Below, in pieces: positions 1-12,009 of a DNA stretch of 64,000 bases. Within the stretch, counting starts at the first letter, position 1. The number at the start of each line of letters is the position of its first letter. The position numbers and the translations under genes were made by a program. Source of the DNA: Dysidea avara (taxonomy: Eukaryota; Porifera; Demospongiae; Dictyoceratida; Dysideidae). The stretch is taken from assembly GCF_963678975.1 (NCBI RefSeq), contig NC_089279.1, positions 24,042,004 to 24,106,003 of the forward strand, read 5' to 3'. The notes beneath the pieces were generated by a model. It was not told where the DNA came from, ran no database searches, and worked only from the letters and a program-made list of their open reading frames with translations.

Positions 1-408
1 AGCCATAGTACTAATAAGAAGCAATTCTTTGGTATTTCAGTGGTGAGGCGTACTTTAGACTAATTGTAACGCGACGCACACCACTTGAAGGATAAGAAAA
101 TGGAATGAGGAATGAAGAAAGATAAAGTTGGTGTGTCAGTAAAGTGTCACATTGCCACACACACTGAGTAACCGCATTTATGTGATAGGTTTTTTTAGAG
201 GTGTGCAGTGCAAATTCACTGAAAAGTTCTAAGTAGCAGCAAAATCCTCATAGCGGGATTGTCGACAAGGCAACTCGTACCACTTGCCACTTACATCGTC
301 AGAAGTCTGGGAACTTTGGCTGCAGGTGGAAGAAGTAGGCAAATGTAACATGTGTAATGTTTGTATGTACTCATTTACACTGCATACTGGCCTAACTTAA
401 ATTAATGT
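1..408. other. No gene seen; repeat-like flank
   Basis: I see no coding signal. A block around 255-295 (GGATTGTCGACAAGG, then a stretch ending CTTGCCACTTACATC) recurs in diverged form around 1850-1910. This stretch is therefore probably part of the same repeat cluster that fills the first 2 kb. Confidence 0.4.
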
Positions 409-1385
409 ATAGTGAAACCTGTCTAATCAGGTCTCTGTGTAATCACCTGTTAAAACCAGCCAACTTGTAAATCTTCAACAACATCATTTGGGCAAAAAGT
501 GAACAGATTTCAGGTGTAAATGCCCACCTGTTGGTTTTTACAGGTAATCTGATTCTGGTCATAGCATGCAGTTCACCACTAACAGTAGCAGTTAAAATGA
601 TTAGATGTGGTCATGGTACATACATAACTTGGAACCAGGCAGAAACTGAGTCATAAATTGCAGGTCAGTTTACATAAAGAGGAATTGTAGTATCTTGTGT
701 GTTCTTTTTGTAGTTCTAAAATCAAGAATACATAGACTGTAGTGACATCAAGGGTGTTATGAATTTCCAGGTCAGTCTACATACTAAGGAATGTAGTTGT
801 TTATTATCTCAGGTGTTTTCTGAATTTCCAGGATCACCCACTAGCAGTAATAGTAGTTGAATGCGGTAATGGTGCGTACATAACTTGGGAACTAAGATCA
901 AAGATTCAGGTTGGTTTACATACAGAGAAATTTTATTAGTGTTCCTTTTGTAGCTCTCAATTGTCAAGTGTACGTGGACTGTAGTGACATCAAGGACGTT
1001 GTGGATTCCCAGGTGAGTCTACTTACCTATCCAGACTTCTATTATCCAGAATGAAGTTTAAATGAAACAAAAGGAGAGAGCTTAAAAGTTGCTGTTTACC
1101 TATTTGGTGGCTTGTTTACCTATTTGGTGGCTTGTTTGTTCTACTAATAATAACTAACACTTGGTTGCTAGGTGATAATGCATATTTACAGCCTAGGGGA
1201 GTGACCATGAGTGCTCTGTAGTGAATTCCCCCTTTGCCCACTAAACTACACCACTGATAGCGATCACATTACTTGTATTTAGTAGCATGTAGTCACTAGT
1301 AGCATGCATTTCTTACTTACAGATATCTCTGAGATATGGACAGTAGTATGTACCAGACTGCCTGGATAAGAGAGGTTCTACTATA
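409..1385. mobile_element. pogo/Tigger-like non-autonomous element
   Basis: The left end reads TATAGTGAAACCTGTCTAAT and the right end, reverse-complemented, reads TATAGTAGAACCTCTCTTAT, so the ends are imperfect inverted repeats of about 24 bp starting at TA. The 'gtgGAACCT..TTATC' style of end is typical of pogo/Tigger elements, which duplicate TA. There is no transposase inside. The interior consists of diverged repeats that continue past the right end to about 1.86 kb, so the outer limits may be wrong. Confidence 0.45.
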
Positions 1386-1870
1386 CCCAGATTTTAGGTG
1401 CATTGTATTTAATGCCCGCTTGTCAATTTTGCAGGCTATCTGGTCATAGCGGTTTACCCACTAGTAGTTCATGGTATGTAACTTGGAACCTGGCAGGAGC
1501 TAAGATCAGAGTGTTGAGAATTTCAGTTAACAGCGGAGTTGTGTGTTCTCTTCTGTACTTCAGTCTATGTAACTCTAGTGATATCAAGGGTGTCATGAAA
1601 ATTCCAGGTCAGTCTATGTACTAAGAAATACTGTATTATCTCATGTTTTCTGAATTTCCAGGATAAGGCATACTGTTATGATGGGACCAAACTAATTCCC
1701 AGGTCAGTTAAAATGTTGTGTATTTTCATAGTATCCAGATTTTATGTTAATGTCCGCCTAACAGTTTTTACAGACCATCTTAGCAATCGGATATGGTCAT
1801 GGTGTGTAATTTGGGAACAGACAGCAACTGAGATCAAGTGAATTTCAGGATTGTTGACAAGGTGTATGGA
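545..1870. repeat. Diverged tandem repeat, about four copies
   Basis: A module built on GTAGTGACATCAAGG, followed by TTCCAGGTCAGTCTAC, recurs at about 738, 979 and 1573. A second module (GGTCATGGTRYGTAYATAACTTGG-like) recurs at about 610, 870, 1470 and 1795. Spacing is irregular and identity moderate, so this is an old array. It encodes nothing recognisable. Confidence 0.55.
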
Positions 1871-2494
1871 TCGACCAAGTACCGGGTCTCTTATCATTTG
1901 CCACTTACATCATCATCACCACTTTTGGTGTTAACTATTTGATGTGATGTTTATTAAATTTTTGCTACATGTTGTAATACCATTGTTATATATGCTTAGC
2001 TACTGTAAGGCAAAAAAATTCATGGATTTCGCAGTCATCTTATCTGCAATTAGAATCGCCTCATTTTCTGTTTGTAGCTGTCACGGCAGTTTCACACGTC
2101 CATGGTAGTTTCACTCTTCCACAAAGCACTAATTAAGGTGGGGCTTGTGACGTGGCTTTCATTATGTACGTGCTGTACAGCGACACCTTTTTGTCTGAAA
2201 TGTGGTTTGTGACTGTACATGAAGTTTGGTCATTCCACACAACTTGCAAAATCAGTAGTTCTTGTATGGTGCATGGCACTAAATGGAGTCTTAACTTATG
2301 ACTTACACCTTCCCTAGTGTCTGTACGTCCTCTACGCTTTCACACCTTGTTTATAAGACATCTGCTGATTATAAATGCTCGCACGAGGCGTGGCACTGAA
2401 TGGAGTCAAAAAAATTTCTGCTTAAAACGCCTTCCTAAAGTAACTAATGGCTCTGCACGCTTTCACAACTTATTTGTCAGACATTAGGGCTTGC
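1871..2494. other. No gene seen
   Basis: This is non-coding sequence. Some words repeat within it (GTGCATGGCACTAAATGGAGTC at about 2270, and GCGTGGCACTGAATGGAGTC at about 2388), suggesting an old duplication of about 120 bp. I see no open frame or RNA gene. Confidence 0.4.
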
Positions 2495-3337
2495 AGGCCC
2501 GTAGCCAGGAATTTTGAAAGGGGGGTTCTTTTTGACCAAAAGTGGACCTTTACTTGCATGATGATTAATAAAGGTACTGAGACTGGGTGTGCAAAGCACA
2601 CCCAATCTAGGGGGGTCTGGGGGCATGCCCCCCCAGAAAATTTTTTGAAAACAGATACTAAACGGTTGAATTTAGTGGCATTTCAGTCAATAAAAATAAC
2701 AATTTTTTTAGGTAAGCTGAAGACCAGCTGTATGAATGATATCTGGAAAAATATCTCTACTGCTACTGTAATTATACCATCTGCACATGCATGTGTCTAA
2801 ATATAATATATTGGAATGTCACAATGAATAAGAATGGGAAAGATTGAGCACTCTGCCATGATCAACAGGGGCAGTGTAGCAGAACAAAGGGTGTCTTAAA
2901 CAATGAAATTTACACATTGCATGGAGTTGAAGCATGGATGCTATTCGTGGGCTCTGCATGGAGGGGCTTGTCCACCAAAATCTTATATTTTAATGAAAGC
3001 TCGGTTTAGACAATCTACATGTAAATTAAGTAGCTTTTAAAAGAAAATGTAATTGTGACTGCTCTATTAGAGTGATTGTTCTATTAGAGTGGTTGACTGC
3101 TCTATTAGAGTATCTCGATCTTGCATTGCATTTAATGCAAGCACTGAATGAGTTACTCGGAGCACTTATTTTAGCTTCTTATTATAGTGGTATCTAGTAA
3201 ACTGTAGCTAATGGACTTTTGCTCCTGAAAATTTGGACTTGTATACTAAAATTGTGGACCTTTTACTGAAATTGTGGACCTTTTTTCCAAGAGGGCGGTT
3301 CTTCAGAACCCCCCGAACCCCCCCTGGCTACGGGCCT
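2495..3337. mobile_element. Non-autonomous DNA transposon with AGGCCCGTAGCCAGG ends
   Basis: The left end reads AGGCCCGTAGCCAGG and the right end is its exact reverse complement, CCTGGCTACGGGCCT. Flanks GGCTTGC (2488-2494) and GGCTTGT (3338-3344) match in 6 of 7 positions and look like a 7-bp target duplication. Behind each end lie G- or C-rich runs and 'gtggaccttt' words. The interior carries the dispersed block with TGTGCAAAGCACACCC and a GGTCTGGGGGCATGCC core (about 2588-2635), and three copies of the CTCTATTAGAGT motif (3058-3122). The superfamily is not assigned. Confidence 0.65.
3058..3122 (+). repeat. CTCTATTAGAGT motif cluster
   Basis: There are three close copies of a motif of the form TGACTGCTCTATTAGAGTAT ending in TCGATCT. 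The core CTCTATTAGAG is nearly self-complementary. The same motif recurs in either orientation at about 15.64, 19.08, 19.27, 48.05, 57.25 and 63.69 kb. Confidence 0.7.
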
Positions 3338-3739
3338 GGCTTGTGTCCATATCGTGTCTTTAAAAGTTATTGTAGGGATTGGAGGTTTGAACGGAGAAAA
3401 TATGCGTAGAGGCGATCCAGTATTAGATAATGTTAGTGCCAGATGGACTGTAGAAACACGAGTGTATTGAGTGGTATAATGTGACGATAGCTGAAACACA
3501 CGGTGAGAAATTGAGTGAATTATATCTAAATACGTTTGTTAAGAGGTTGCGACAAGAAAACGATGACACCAAGCTTTTTTAAATCACAGAAACGCAGTAT
3601 AAACCTATTGAGAAAGGTTGCACAATTCAGGGATAATATTGCAAAACCGTCCCTACATGTAAATAACTCACAGTAGTGGCCGCACGTTTTAATTGTGGCG
3701 TGCGCTCTGTAGTTTCTTGGCCGCGCGACTCACTACCGT

Positions 3740-3890
3740 GAGTCTTGATTTAGGTAACGCGTTACATTTGTAAGTAAAGTAACTTGAGTTATATTACCTG
3801 TTTTATAGTGTATTTTGTTATATTACTTAGTTACCACAAAAGTAATATTACATAACGCGTTATATAAGTAACGCATTACTCCCAACACTG
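3740..3890. mobile_element. hAT-type MITE fragment (CAGTGTTGGGAGTAA end)
   Basis: Read on the minus strand from 3890, the sequence begins CAGTGTTGGGAGTAATGCG and carries repeated 'taacgcgtta' and 'agtaatattac' words. That is the classic end of a widespread animal hAT MITE family. The left side also shows GTAACGCGTTAC at about 3755 but no clean terminal CAGTG, so the copy seems truncated there. Confidence 0.55.
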
Positions 3891-4044
3891 GCAGTTGATT
3901 AGAGAATATGGATTTTTTGCATTGCAGATGATTGATAGTAGAAAAGCTTAAACATAATTAGTTTTTTTTTCGCAGTGGATATCCGTCTGGCAGTCACGTG
4001 AATAAAAAAAACTTAGACAAAAAAGGGTCCCAAACGAAAATAAA

Positions 4045-4130
4045 CTCCTGACCTAGAATCAAATCTGGTACCTCCACTGTGTGAGCCCAGGGTCATCACC
4101 ACTGTTCTACGTGACTTCCAGCTACCCACC
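4045..4130 (-). repeat. Possible tRNA-derived SINE head (relic)
   Basis: On the minus strand an A-box-like GTAGAACAGTGGTGATGACC is followed, about 40 nt later, by a B-box-like GATTTGATTCTAGGTC. Spacing and words resemble a decayed tRNA-type RNA polymerase III promoter. No folded tRNA can be drawn convincingly. Confidence 0.25.
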
Positions 4131-4273
4131 TCCCTTAGTTTCTACCTTATATACGTCATTCAAGAAGAAATCTATATAACTAAGAAGTATACCCAGTGAA
4201 GAAGAAACCAAAGTTGAACCCAACCCTAACGTGACGCTTGTCTGTTAAGTATAATAATGACTTTCACTGTCTG

Positions 4274-4420
4274 TATGAAGGTAAGTTCTTGGATGAGTTT
4301 GAGGCGAGCTAGGGTGCTCTCTTCGCTCGCTCCAACCGTGTCTCGTCTCGAACTCATCCCAAAGCTTACCTTCATACAACCATAGATCCTTTACACCCCG
4401 GGGTTTGAAGGATCTATGAT
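4274..4420. repeat. Two adjacent hairpins
   Basis: The first has arms around TATGAAGGTAAG, then GATGAGTTTGAGGCGAG, which pair with the stretch from CTCGTCTCGAACTCATC to CTTACCTTCATA (about 4274-4378). The second, CATAGATCCTT..AAGGATCTATG (about 4380-4420), follows directly. Both could fold as RNA. I see no evidence that they are transcribed. Confidence 0.55.
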
Positions 4421-5794
4421 ACAACTAGTGTGTTTGGTACTCGAGTTATGGGTGACACTGCTGGACGGATATCAGACAGAAATAGCGTCCGGCTGCCGGA
4501 CGAATATCCACTGCGGTTTTTTCTTGAACATGAATAAGTAGCCCCACCCATGATTACACAAACGACAAACACAAATTATAAGGCTAGCGTACTGTAGGCA
4601 CAAAACGGTAAAAGGAAAATAAATTATGTTGGCTACATGGTATTAACAATGGTGGTTATTGCGGAACCATTAAGGAGCCGGTGAGGTTAAAGTGGCGCCG
4701 GCAGCCATGACCCGCTTCACCAGATCAACTCAACCGGGCTATAAATAAACATAGCTAGTATACAAATATACGGCCTACCTTTAGCTGCAATATATCGCCT
4801 CTTCAAACTGGGATAGTAGAACTAGATTTCTCGGCACTTAGCGCAGTCCTCGCCTCGCGAATTTTTTTTTTGGGACCAGTTCTGACTTAGAAATTTATCT
4901 GAATATAAAATACTGAAATATCCGAGATAGTATGCGAAATTGATTAGTGGTCGTTTGTGGTTTGTGCCAGGGGACCCTTTGTGGCAAGACTTCCGCCCTA
5001 CGTAGGCAACTATCGATACCGTGTTAACACCGTGGTGGCGACCATGGATCAGATGGATAGCAAGTCTTAGCGACACTCGCAAACGCCATTCTCGTTATTG
5101 GATACAAAGTGATGCCAGACATCCACCACCAAGGTGCGCAATAATTTAAAACATCAGAGGAAGGCGCATCAATTATAGTTGTACAGTGGGACCTTGAGTG
5201 AGACCCTATATAAAGGACACTTTAACCTTTTACAGTGTAACTGTGGCTATCTGCATGCATTGTAAATTTTTACGAGTACGAGTTCTACTGAGTTGCATGC
5301 ACATAAATTGACTTATGATTTTTTTTAAAATTTGTAGGACACTTGCTGACCAGCTATTTATGAATAGAGGATATTGTACAAACACATCAATCAGGGTTAA
5401 CAGATTCCTCTGTACAGTGGGACTGGAGATATGTGGTCACATTTGAGTTGCAGCAAGTGTGGAAGTCTTATTAATGAGTCAAGCAATGGGAACATACCAT
5501 GGTGTGACTTGGGAGTGTGTAAACTGATATATGCAGATGGGTTTCTAAGATACCAACAATACAACAGATCAACGGATTCTTTATTCCTGGAGTAGCTTTA
5601 CTGAGGCTAGTTCGTTTACCACACTTGTGACATGTAGCTAGCTAACTGCTGAAACCAGCTTGTTAATTCAAAGAAATATTGGATTTAACTTTGATGAATT
5701 CTATATTGTTGTATTTTGTGTGTTTTCACTGTTAAAGTATTACAATAACACTAAAATACACTATACCAATGTAACAATCAATCTGCTCAGGAAG

Positions 5795-8700
5795 TCACCA
5801 TTTTCCAGCATTTTGCTGGCCTAACTGTACATTTGTACTAAAAGAATGCAGCCTTTTTGGAGGCTTTGAATTTCTTGCAGGAATATTGTAACGGCTGACG
5901 GCTCCACCTTTTGTACGCTGAGTCGAGCTTTCAAGTTTAACTGGCCTTCCTAACTGAGTCCTTTGTTTTCCACGTGAAAGAGTCTTGCGACGACGACCTG
6001 CAGCTATTGCTTGAACAGAAATTCTCCTACCATGTCGTAACGTTCCTACTTGTCTGGTAATAGTACCACCGAATACCCAACCAAACTTGTGAAATGCAGA
6101 TGTTAGTGTGTTGTAGTTAGGGCTTTGTTGTAGCATTTTTTTGTACCTTTCACAAAATTTTTTAACTCCTGTACTTAGATGGTTATCTGAGTCAGATTTC
6201 ACACGTTCCTTCAGGTCATTGAATACAAATTCAATATCCTGAAGCAAAGAAGTAGAACCACACTGTTGTGTATCAAGTATACTGACAGTACTACGACTGT
6301 CGATATTGCTTGGCATAACCAAGTGTTGGCTGTCATCAAGTGTATCATCTAATGCACCTTCTTTAATTATCTTCCAGGAATTAGATGAAAAATCAAATGC
6401 GGTCTCTTCTACACAATCTACAGTGGATTGACACTTGAAAGATTCATCAGCCTTCTGGTGCAAAGAAGAATAATAGCTTAAATCTTGTACAGCTTTATCT
6501 CCTAGAGCAATCATTGCTAATTCTCGCCTTTTCTCTGGAAACATAGATGGAATGCTATTGCATGACGTATAGTGAAAGTGTTTCGTAATTGCCGCTTGAT
6601 GTGAACAAGGAGACCCGTCACTTCCAAGAGGACAGGTGCAAACACTAAGCTGCATGTCAACGGTGTAAACAACTCCACGAGATGTTTGACTATCTACCAT
6701 GAACACATTTGGATCTTCAGTTGGTGCAATATTCTCCTTTGCAATTGTACTTGACTTCATTCCACAAAAGCGAAGGCTAATGCAACGTTCAATGCGATTG
6801 TTGGCAAGGTGAAGAAGTTTGTGTTTGTAGTACAAATCCATTGTATCAACAACAAAAGATATCATTTCAATCAAATTGTATGCTTTGATACGTGAAAAAA
6901 CAAGTTCTTTCATAATCTTTATGCCAGATTCTGCATAGTTATTTGTGTGATTCCCTCGCACCAGTAGATGTTCTCGATAACATATAGACCATTTTTCCTT
7001 CCTTGACCAGTGAGTATTGACATGCTCAATGAATTGTGGATAAAGTTTAACTGTTTTGTCTATCAGAAGTTCAGTGTATTTGCTACAGAGCTGCTGCTCA
7101 GTTTTGGCATAAACAAGATCTTTAACTTTCAACATCAATGGCTGCCGATGATTAGCAGGAATGTGATGTTTTCCATCATGAAGCCAGGTCCAAAAACTTT
7201 GAAGCACATGAAAGACACACAGAAGCTGTCTTGCCTTAGGCCATGTCGCTGTAACTGCTAGGCTTTGTGATGAACTGTCATCACTCATTATTATTTGTGG
7301 ACCAGTTGAAGGACCTTGACCAAAAAATGCTTTATCAGGTAGTATTCCACAGAAAGATGCTAGTGAAGCTTCTAAAGTTGGTGCTTTTTCATCAGATGTT
7401 ATTAATACCCCTAAGGGAAGACCACCGCCAGAATGGCTAGTTGAAATTACAAACATTGAGAGATTGTAACGATCTAAGCTTGAGGTTGAATCTATAAAAG
7501 CTATTTCACCAGCCTGCGGTATATTCTCGTGTACTCTAGCCATTAAAGGAGTACATATAGCAACATTCAAAGGTGATGGCACACTCTTCCTTTTTTTACG
7601 AGGTGGTTCATTTTCATCATTTACATCACTTTCTGAAACTTCAGCTTTTTCATCATACATCTCAGTAGCATACTTTTGCATGACAATTTTCCCACCAGAT
7701 GACTTATTATAATTCTCAATCATTTCATCAAGCTTTTTAAACATTTCACATCCATTTTTTGGGCCAAGCTCTTTTGTTCTCCATTCATCATATAGACGAG
7801 AAACGTCTTGTGGGTTAGGATTAAATGCCCTATCACCTAATTTAACCATCTCTTCTTCCTCATCTGCTTCTAACATCATTCTAGTTTCATAAGTGTGCCG
7901 GGCAGTTGCAACAGAATGTCCAGAACTGAATAATCTATAATATGACTCCTTTGTTTGTGAGGCAATAGGTCGAAAACTCAAGGCATGTGCTGAATCGACA
8001 GGATGATCATGATTAAAACACATTTTGATAATTGTCGGATGTGATATTTTCACACAGTTTAATTGACTCTTTCTTTTCATTTTATTGGAAGGAACAGTCA
8101 CAGTCAATATTAAAGAGCTAGGGCAATCAGTTTTCTTGTTCCTTACACTTTCTAAGAAGGGTCGCTTTTCTTTACTCTTCTTTGGTTTTTCCATCTGTTT
8201 TGGAGTTAAAGGTTTTTTTTTGTGTTGACAGTGCATGTGCGCTTTATACAATACCTTTTGTCCCTTGCTCTGCCTACCGCCTGCGTGACGGTAGGTACAT
8301 TTAGAGTGCAAGAACATATCTGAAAGCCACTGTGAAGCCTGGTCACCAGAGGAAATATTGATGCGAGCTTGAAATTCAAATGAAAATTTTGGAGCTCCAG
8401 AAAAGTCTTCACATGGCAATGTTTGAAAGTTATCTATTACATAGGTGTACTGTGACTGACTAGGCAGAACTGCTTGAAGTTCTTCTGGTAACTCTTCCCA
8501 AGAGTTAACATTAATTTTGTTATCTTTCTTTAGAAAGCTAAAGCTGTTGTCACCAGGGGATTCATCAACAGGTGTATGTGGGAGAATATGGACAGAACTA
8601 TCTTCCATGGGTGTTCGTAGGAAAACGTCATCAACAAGTACTTGTGGAAAACTGTCACTGAATGCTGTTTGTAGGGAATTATCATCAACTGGTGGTTCAC

Positions 8701-8956
8701 AGGAACCACTTTTGATAGGTGACTGAGGGAAACCATCATTGATACAGGTAGGTATTTGTAGGGAGTCATTGTCAACATGGCTTACATCCATCTTCTTGTG
8801 TAATGGCAAAATGTTCTCATTGTTAGTGTGAATATCTTTTCCACATACTACTGGTAGCACTCTTTGATTATGTAGCTCATCAGCCATCATTAAGCGTATT
8901 GCAGGGATATCCTCCTGTGATGTGAAACAAACATGGCTAACGTTATTCAATGTCAC
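5795..8956 (-). CDS. MULE transposase with SWIM zinc finger
   Basis: This 1053-codon open frame should cut and rejoin the element's ends in the nucleus. From the N terminus: an acidic, Ser-rich segment with short repeats of the type 'DNSLQT' (about 40-130); a Cys/His domain resembling the WRKY-GCM1/FLYWCH fold (about 200-330, with a C..C..HDH pattern); and the RNase H-fold DDE core, with D in FIDSTSSLD (about 487), D in IIMSDDSSS (about 555), the CVFHVLQSFW C2H signature and E in NNYAESGIK (about 672). A SWIM finger (CTCPLGSDGSPCSH) follows at about 780, and the tail is basic. This order fits the MULE family (Pfam MULE plus SWIM). The frame has no stop, so the copy may be recent. A splice-acceptor-like CATCACAG lies 50 nt inside the ORF start, so the true N terminus could begin in an upstream exon, or at the Met-Met about 23 residues in. 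The 5' leader and the 3 kb beyond it show no second recognisable gene. Confidence 0.88.
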   Translation of the reverse strand: MTLNNVSHVCFTSQEDIPAIRLMMADELHNQRVLPVVCGKDIHTNNENILPLHKKMDVSHVDNDSLQIPTCINDGFPQSPIKSGSCEPPVDDNSLQTAFSDSFPQVLVDDVFLRTPMEDSSVHILPHTPVDESPGDNSFSFLKKDNKINVNSWEELPEELQAVLPSQSQYTYVIDNFQTLPCEDFSGAPKFSFEFQARINISSGDQASQWLSDMFLHSKCTYRHAGGRQSKGQKVLYKAHMHCQHKKKPLTPKQMEKPKKSKEKRPFLESVRNKKTDCPSSLILTVTVPSNKMKRKSQLNCVKISHPTIIKMCFNHDHPVDSAHALSFRPIASQTKESYYRLFSSGHSVATARHTYETRMMLEADEEEEMVKLGDRAFNPNPQDVSRLYDEWRTKELGPKNGCEMFKKLDEMIENYNKSSGGKIVMQKYATEMYDEKAEVSESDVNDENEPPRKKRKSVPSPLNVAICTPLMARVHENIPQAGEIAFIDSTSSLDRYNLSMFVISTSHSGGGLPLGVLITSDEKAPTLEASLASFCGILPDKAFFGQGPSTGPQIIMSDDSSSQSLAVTATWPKARQLLCVFHVLQSFWTWLHDGKHHIPANHRQPLMLKVKDLVYAKTEQQLCSKYTELLIDKTVKLYPQFIEHVNTHWSRKEKWSICYREHLLVRGNHTNNYAESGIKIMKELVFSRIKAYNLIEMISFVVDTMDLYYKHKLLHLANNRIERCISLRFCGMKSSTIAKENIAPTEDPNVFMVDSQTSRGVVYTVDMQLSVCTCPLGSDGSPCSHQAAITKHFHYTSCNSIPSMFPEKRRELAMIALGDKAVQDLSYYSSLHQKADESFKCQSTVDCVEETAFDFSSNSWKIIKEGALDDTLDDSQHLVMPSNIDSRSTVSILDTQQCGSTSLLQDIEFVFNDLKERVKSDSDNHLSTGVKKFCERYKKMLQQSPNYNTLTSAFHKFGWVFGGTITRQVGTLRHGRRISVQAIAAGRRRKTLSRGKQRTQLGRPVKLESSTQRTKGGAVSRYNIPARNSKPPKRLHSFSTNVQLGQQNAGKW

Positions 8957-11900
8957 TCATTACAGAACAACTAATTTTTGGCATTAAGTAGCACAAACTC
9001 CAATGTATAACACAATACATTGCTTACACTAAAAATCACAGCAGCAATCAACCCAACTTGGAATGAACTATGTAGACGTGTTATCACCGTGCACCACAAA
9101 AGTGCTCACACACACACACAACAACACACACACACAACAACACACACACACACACAAACACTCATGTACGCACACAAATACAGTAGTATGCTAGCTTACT
9201 TGATTAAAAAGCATTTTCTGACCAAGCACAAGACAGCGTGCTTAACTTAAGACAAACACTCCACAATCATGGCCAGATGATTGGCGAGGAATTCCCTACG
9301 TTGCATTACAAGTATAAGGTTCTGATATCCATAATGCAGCCATTACCTCTGCTTCAACAAACTTCCACAAATTCCATGGAATAGCTTCTTTATTCTTAGT
9401 TAGCTGATGTACATCAAATATTTGCCTGTTTAATAGAGATATCATTTTATGTTACACAATCTTAGGTGATGTATTAGTTAGTGCAGTTTTGCGTGGGAGG
9501 ATCAATGGTACTGGCCATACATGTAAGCTTTCACATTTAATCTTTTTCAGTTTCATAGTTTACAAACAAGCACAAATTTAAGTCAAAAAGTCATTAACCA
9601 TTTTACGTACCATATTTACTTGGTTAAATGCAATGGCGTTTATTAAGTACCTTAGTTCAGGAAATCAATGTAACTAGACCACTATACTTGATGATTGAAA
9701 ATGAAGTTAAAGCTCATGATTTTAAAATCAATTGTGGGACCACTAAAGTATGGCTACTAGTATACATAAATTGTCTGTATGACCACATTGACCATTAAGA
9801 TAGCATAATGTAGGCAACAAATTGCAATAAAAATAAAATGGACATTTAATTTTTCAGTTACTAGTAATTTTGAATGCTTTGTCCATTTCAAGGTGATAAT
9901 CAGCTATATATAGTACTTGCCACAGCAACATAATTATAATAAACGCACACATAAAATGTATTACGAGTGGTATATAGTCCTTGATATATATGTCACAATA
10001 TTATACGAAGTTGGTAGAGAAGATCAGTGTAGAAAAGGAGTATTCTCTAACAGACGCAGTCTTATTTGGTTTTTCATGAAACTATATATTTGTCCTCTGC
10101 TGATTAATATTGGATGTAATGGCATTTGATGTGCCATATTTGTTTGAGAAAGCATGTTTGTGTAGACAAATCATGGTGGTGGAAGCATGTACTTAGATTA
10201 GCTTAATTAACGCATATGAAAGAGTAGCATTTGTTCTGTGTTAATAGCACTACTATGTGGTAAGTCGGCATTGTGTGAGGCATAACACTCGGGCTACTTT
10301 ACCACTGGCAATGGAAACTACCGACTCTCATTCACATAAACTCAAGCGAGGGCTCTATATTCTGTTATCCTTTCTCAGAAGAATGATATCTAGTAGAATC
10401 AGTTTTGAATAAAACGTCACCTTCCTCTGCGTAAATGGCTAGCTTTACTTAAGTTTGCCCTGCAAATTTATTACAGGAAATGTCACCGTTTCGAGTAATT
10501 TATATGGGGTCATTTCCAATCCACGTGTAACATATGTGACCAGCTGAACGCAAACCCGCCTAGTTTGCATAATTCTGTTTTTGAGAAAAACTGCATTGGG
10601 TAAAAAACGCGTACTACAAAAATAATTTTACGCACGTTTTAATTGCTTCAGTTAACACTAAAACAAAGCCCAAATCGAGCAAACTAAGTGACCAACCGAT
10701 TCGCCTATTAATGGTGAGTAAGAATATCTTTGTTTCGTTTTAGTGGCATGAAGCAAACCTGAGTTATGGTTATGGCTATTTGTTTACGTTGCGGTAAAAT
10801 ATTACGTAAATGTCGCCGTTTCTAAGCTAAAACAGCCTTCTTTGTTAAATGCATGGGTGCACTGAGGCCAAACACTACACCTTGCTAAATGCCCCAATTC
10901 ATCGTGAATACAATGAGCAAAGTCCCATCTTCCTAGCTTGTTTCCTTCATGAGTTATGATTGATTATTTTAGCACCTGTAATTTTTCCCTATGCAAATTG
11001 ATTGCTTTGCTCTTTCTGTTGTCTATCGCTATAACTCCACAATTATCCACCAGATAAGGCTAAAACTTTGACAGCCCATTGGTTTTACCCTGTGGATAAC
11101 AAAGAAGTTATAAAAAGAAGTTTGACAAAATGCAAACTAGTCGGGTTTTCGCTCAGCGGGTCACATATATTATCCATGGTACTTGCCCAGCCGTTGCAAT
11201 AAGTCATTATATAATACAACTATGTGTACACTACTATATGATTTGGCACTTGTCAAAAACTAACCATCCCTTTACATTCTTTTTTGCCCCACTCAATAAT
11301 GAGATGGTTGTAATGCCATGCTCTGTATAAGTAGGCCATACCAATTTGAAAGTTACTATCATATTAATAAATTCTTAAATAAAACCCAAGATGCCGTAAG
11401 TGAGTTTTGTATCAACTTGGGTATTTCAAAGAGGTATACACTATAGGTAGCTAGTACCTTCTTAAACCAACTACACAGTGAGTTTGCTCCACTCCGTTGT
11501 AGCTTTTCTACCATAAATGATGTAAAAATGACTACATCCTTTCCATTCTACAGGAAAAGTAAGATGTTAGCTACCACAGGTTTGACCATTTAATGTACCT
11601 TCTTTGCTTCCACCTGCATAAGATTCAAATATCTTCGTATCACCTTTAACAATACATCTGTAAATATGTATCAACAGAACATAATCCCTCACTTCATCAG
11701 TTAGCATTCCTCCCAGTATAGTATTAAAAACATCGGTTTCCCTCTGTGGCTCTCCCTACCGAAAGAAAACAATTCACTATGAATTCACGAATTCCTCCGC
11801 TAAATTATAGGCTCACTAAACGCGTACTCAAACTAAGCCCATGCTTTTTTTTACTAACCTCTAAATCCGAGTCTAAATCAATCACTTCATCGATACTCAT

Positions 11901-12009
11901 TATCACTGTTAGCAACGCTTTACAGCGGGCACACTCACCCGTATGAACGGCTATAATGTTTCGATGGGAAAGGATTTTACCATATTATCTATGATTTTAC
12001 TAATACATG
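8957..12009. other. MULE interior without recognisable gene
   Basis: This is the 5' side of the transposase gene. It holds a CA-rich microsatellite (9106-9160) and AT-rich non-coding DNA. Short open frames at 9917-10129, 11130-11330 and 11746-11946 show no family resemblance and probably arise by chance. Promoter and 5' exons of the transposase, if any, would lie here. Confidence 0.5.
9106..9160. repeat. (CA)n microsatellite with AA interruptions
   Basis: CACA runs are interrupted twice by ACAACA. This is a simple-sequence tract with no coding meaning. Confidence 0.9.

Larger units (their letters stand above)
3971..4515. mobile_element. Element with CGCAGTGGATATCCG inverted ends
   Basis: The left end CGCAGTGGATATCCGTC is matched by GACGAATATCCACTGCG at the right, with one mismatch, and the second-layer words GTCTGGCAG and CTGCCGGAC also pair. 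The flanks are T-tracts, so a target duplication cannot be told from low complexity. The element contains a tRNA-like stretch and two hairpins. Confidence 0.4.

Noticed and set aside
7010-8778. Short frames overlapping the MULE transposase
   Set aside because: They are shadows in other frames of the long transposase frame.
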